Shown here: positions 63,538 through 64,000 of the stretch, in pieces
Position numbering within the stretch: the stretch's first letter is position 1
Layout: each line of letters begins with the position of its first letter
Origin: JACVRW01 sp963734365
Lineage (GTDB): Bacteria; Actinomycetota; Thermoleophilia; Solirubrobacterales; Thermoleophilaceae
DNA length: 64,000 nt
Assembly: GCA_963734365.1 (NCBI GenBank)
Contig: CAVTGV010000007.1
Span: 186,001-250,000 of the forward strand
Direction of reading: 5' to 3'
Translations under genes and position numbers: made by a program
Notes under the pieces: generated by a model
Database searches by the model: none
What the model was told of the DNA's origin: nothing
What the model saw: the letters and a program-made list of their open reading frames with translations, nothing else

Positions 63538-64000
63538 CTAGGTGTCGTCCCCGTCGTCGCCGGATTCATCTCCGGCGCGAAGGATCACGATGCGATCGGG
63601 CTCGACCGAGACCGTCACGGGCCGGTGGCCGGCCCAGTGCTCGGCGTAGACGGGATCGTCCTGCACGGCGGGATCGAGCCACAGGCCATAGCCCTCCTCG
63701 CCGTGGTCGAAGGTGCCCTCGAGTGCCTTCGGGCGCCGCCGGCGCCCGCGCCCGCCGCGGCGTCCGCGCCGCCGCCGGCGCGGCCGGTCCTCGTCCGTGG
63801 CGTCCTCGTCGGAGCCGTCCTCGGCGTCCTCGGCGTCCTCGGCCTCCTCCTCGTCCTCGGAGGCCTCCTCCTCGGCCTGCTGCTCCGCCTCGAGCGCCGC
63901 CGCCACGAGCGCGTCGTCCTCGGCGCGCAGATCCTGCTCGTCGGCCTCCATCACCGCGGCCGGGCCGTTGCCCTCGGTCTCGGGGGCGTCGGCGGGAGAC
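63538..64000 (-). CDS. C-terminal part of a Glu/Asp-rich then Arg-rich protein (5' cut by window edge)
   Basis: The reading frame is open to the right edge. Visible: an acidic stretch of Glu/Asp/Ala (~60 residues), a short basic stretch (RPRRRRRGRRGGRGRRRRPK), then a small folded-looking C-terminus (FDHGEEGYGLWLDPAVQDDP, VTVSVEPDRIVILRAGDESG). Acidic/Arg-rich tails like this occur in RNase E/G and in IF2-type proteins of actinobacteria, but no catalytic domain is visible, so I make no assignment. Whether its start is a GTG at 63954 or further out cannot be seen. Confidence 0.6.
   Translation of the reverse strand, partial: SPADAPETEGNGPAAVMEADEQDLRAEDDALVAAALEAEQQAEEEASEDEEEAEDAEDAEDGSDEDATDEDRPRRRRRGRRGGRGRRRRPKALEGTFDHGEEGYGLWLDPAVQDDPVYAEHWAGHRPVTVSVEPDRIVILRAGDESGDDGDDT

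Noticed and set aside
63538..64000. Calling the right-edge gene RNase E/G
   Set aside because: Only an acidic/Arg-rich and short C-terminal part is visible; no S1, RNase or other catalytic motif supports it.

Overview
The window is about 70% G+C and is densely packed, with short intergenic gaps, many 1-4 bp gene overlaps and GTG, TTG and apparently CTG starts. Gene content (DUF2269, DUF1211/TMEM175, LCP, PucR-type and large LuxR regulators, actinobacterial-type Ask, Arg-rich secreted C-terminal domains ending in an FRIVR-like motif) points to an actinomycetote, most likely class Thermoleophilia (Solirubrobacterales-like). The phylum is an inference from gene style; no 16S rRNA gene is present. 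The window is chromosomal core. No prophage, transposase, CRISPR array or origin was seen.

Layout: (1) 1-971 end of a molybdopterin oxidoreductase; 953-2182 GH3 protein; 2216-4537 ask-asd, the shared start of Lys/Thr/Met and diaminopimelate synthesis. (2) 4697-9755, minus strand: an overlapping operon sdhA-sdhB-sdhE, then a GH16-like protein and a TMEM175 channel homologue. (3) 9875-14095: DUF559 protein, M50/CBS protease, then icd and mdh, so with sdh three TCA-cycle functions lie within 10 kb. (4) 14092-20098: small regulators, a broken NAD-epimerase-like gene, a LuxR regulator that has lost its ATPase domain, a metallo-hydrolase and a 5'-nucleotidase. (5) 20175-27013: hsp20-lon, TetR, glyS, an fmdB-family gene under a CIRCE-like operator, and an ArsR/AHSA1 pair. 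(6) 27065-30871: tandem secreted seven-repeat (beta-propeller-like) proteins; then a LuxR ATPase, LCP ligase, ROK kinase, rsmI, ArsR-AHSA1-MFS and an M23 peptidase. (7) 40432-46336: metG-tatD-rsmA-ispE, a DedA-PAP2 fusion and a small membrane protein. (8) 46571-54332: PucR regulator, tRNA-Gln, an SOS-boxed HNH endonuclease, glmU-prs, ABC1 kinase, rplY-pth. (9) 54339-64000: ABC exporter, mfd, parvulin lipoprotein, mazG, eno, ftsB-like, and a partial acidic/basic protein at the right edge.

The most unusual signals are: three ~165-bp CTAG-bounded, full-length imperfect palindromes (two near-identical, one unrelated in sequence but alike in design), two of which abut stop codons as though inserted into CTAG; CTG start codons in CTGA stop/start overlaps (pth and the GH16-like gene); an in-frame internal start for an aspartokinase beta subunit; a type-E-like succinate dehydrogenase with CCG-domain SdhE and no SdhC/D; CIRCE and LexA-type boxes placed on the start codons of fmdB and an HNH gene; and -10-like TANNNT motifs 6-12 nt from many start codons, suggesting widespread leaderless transcripts.

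Five genes carry single-base frameshifts (NAD-epimerase-like, lon, both propeller proteins, rsmA). Because lon and rsmA are normally conserved and the shifts are all 1 nt, sequencing or assembly indels are the most economical explanation, but real decay is not excluded.
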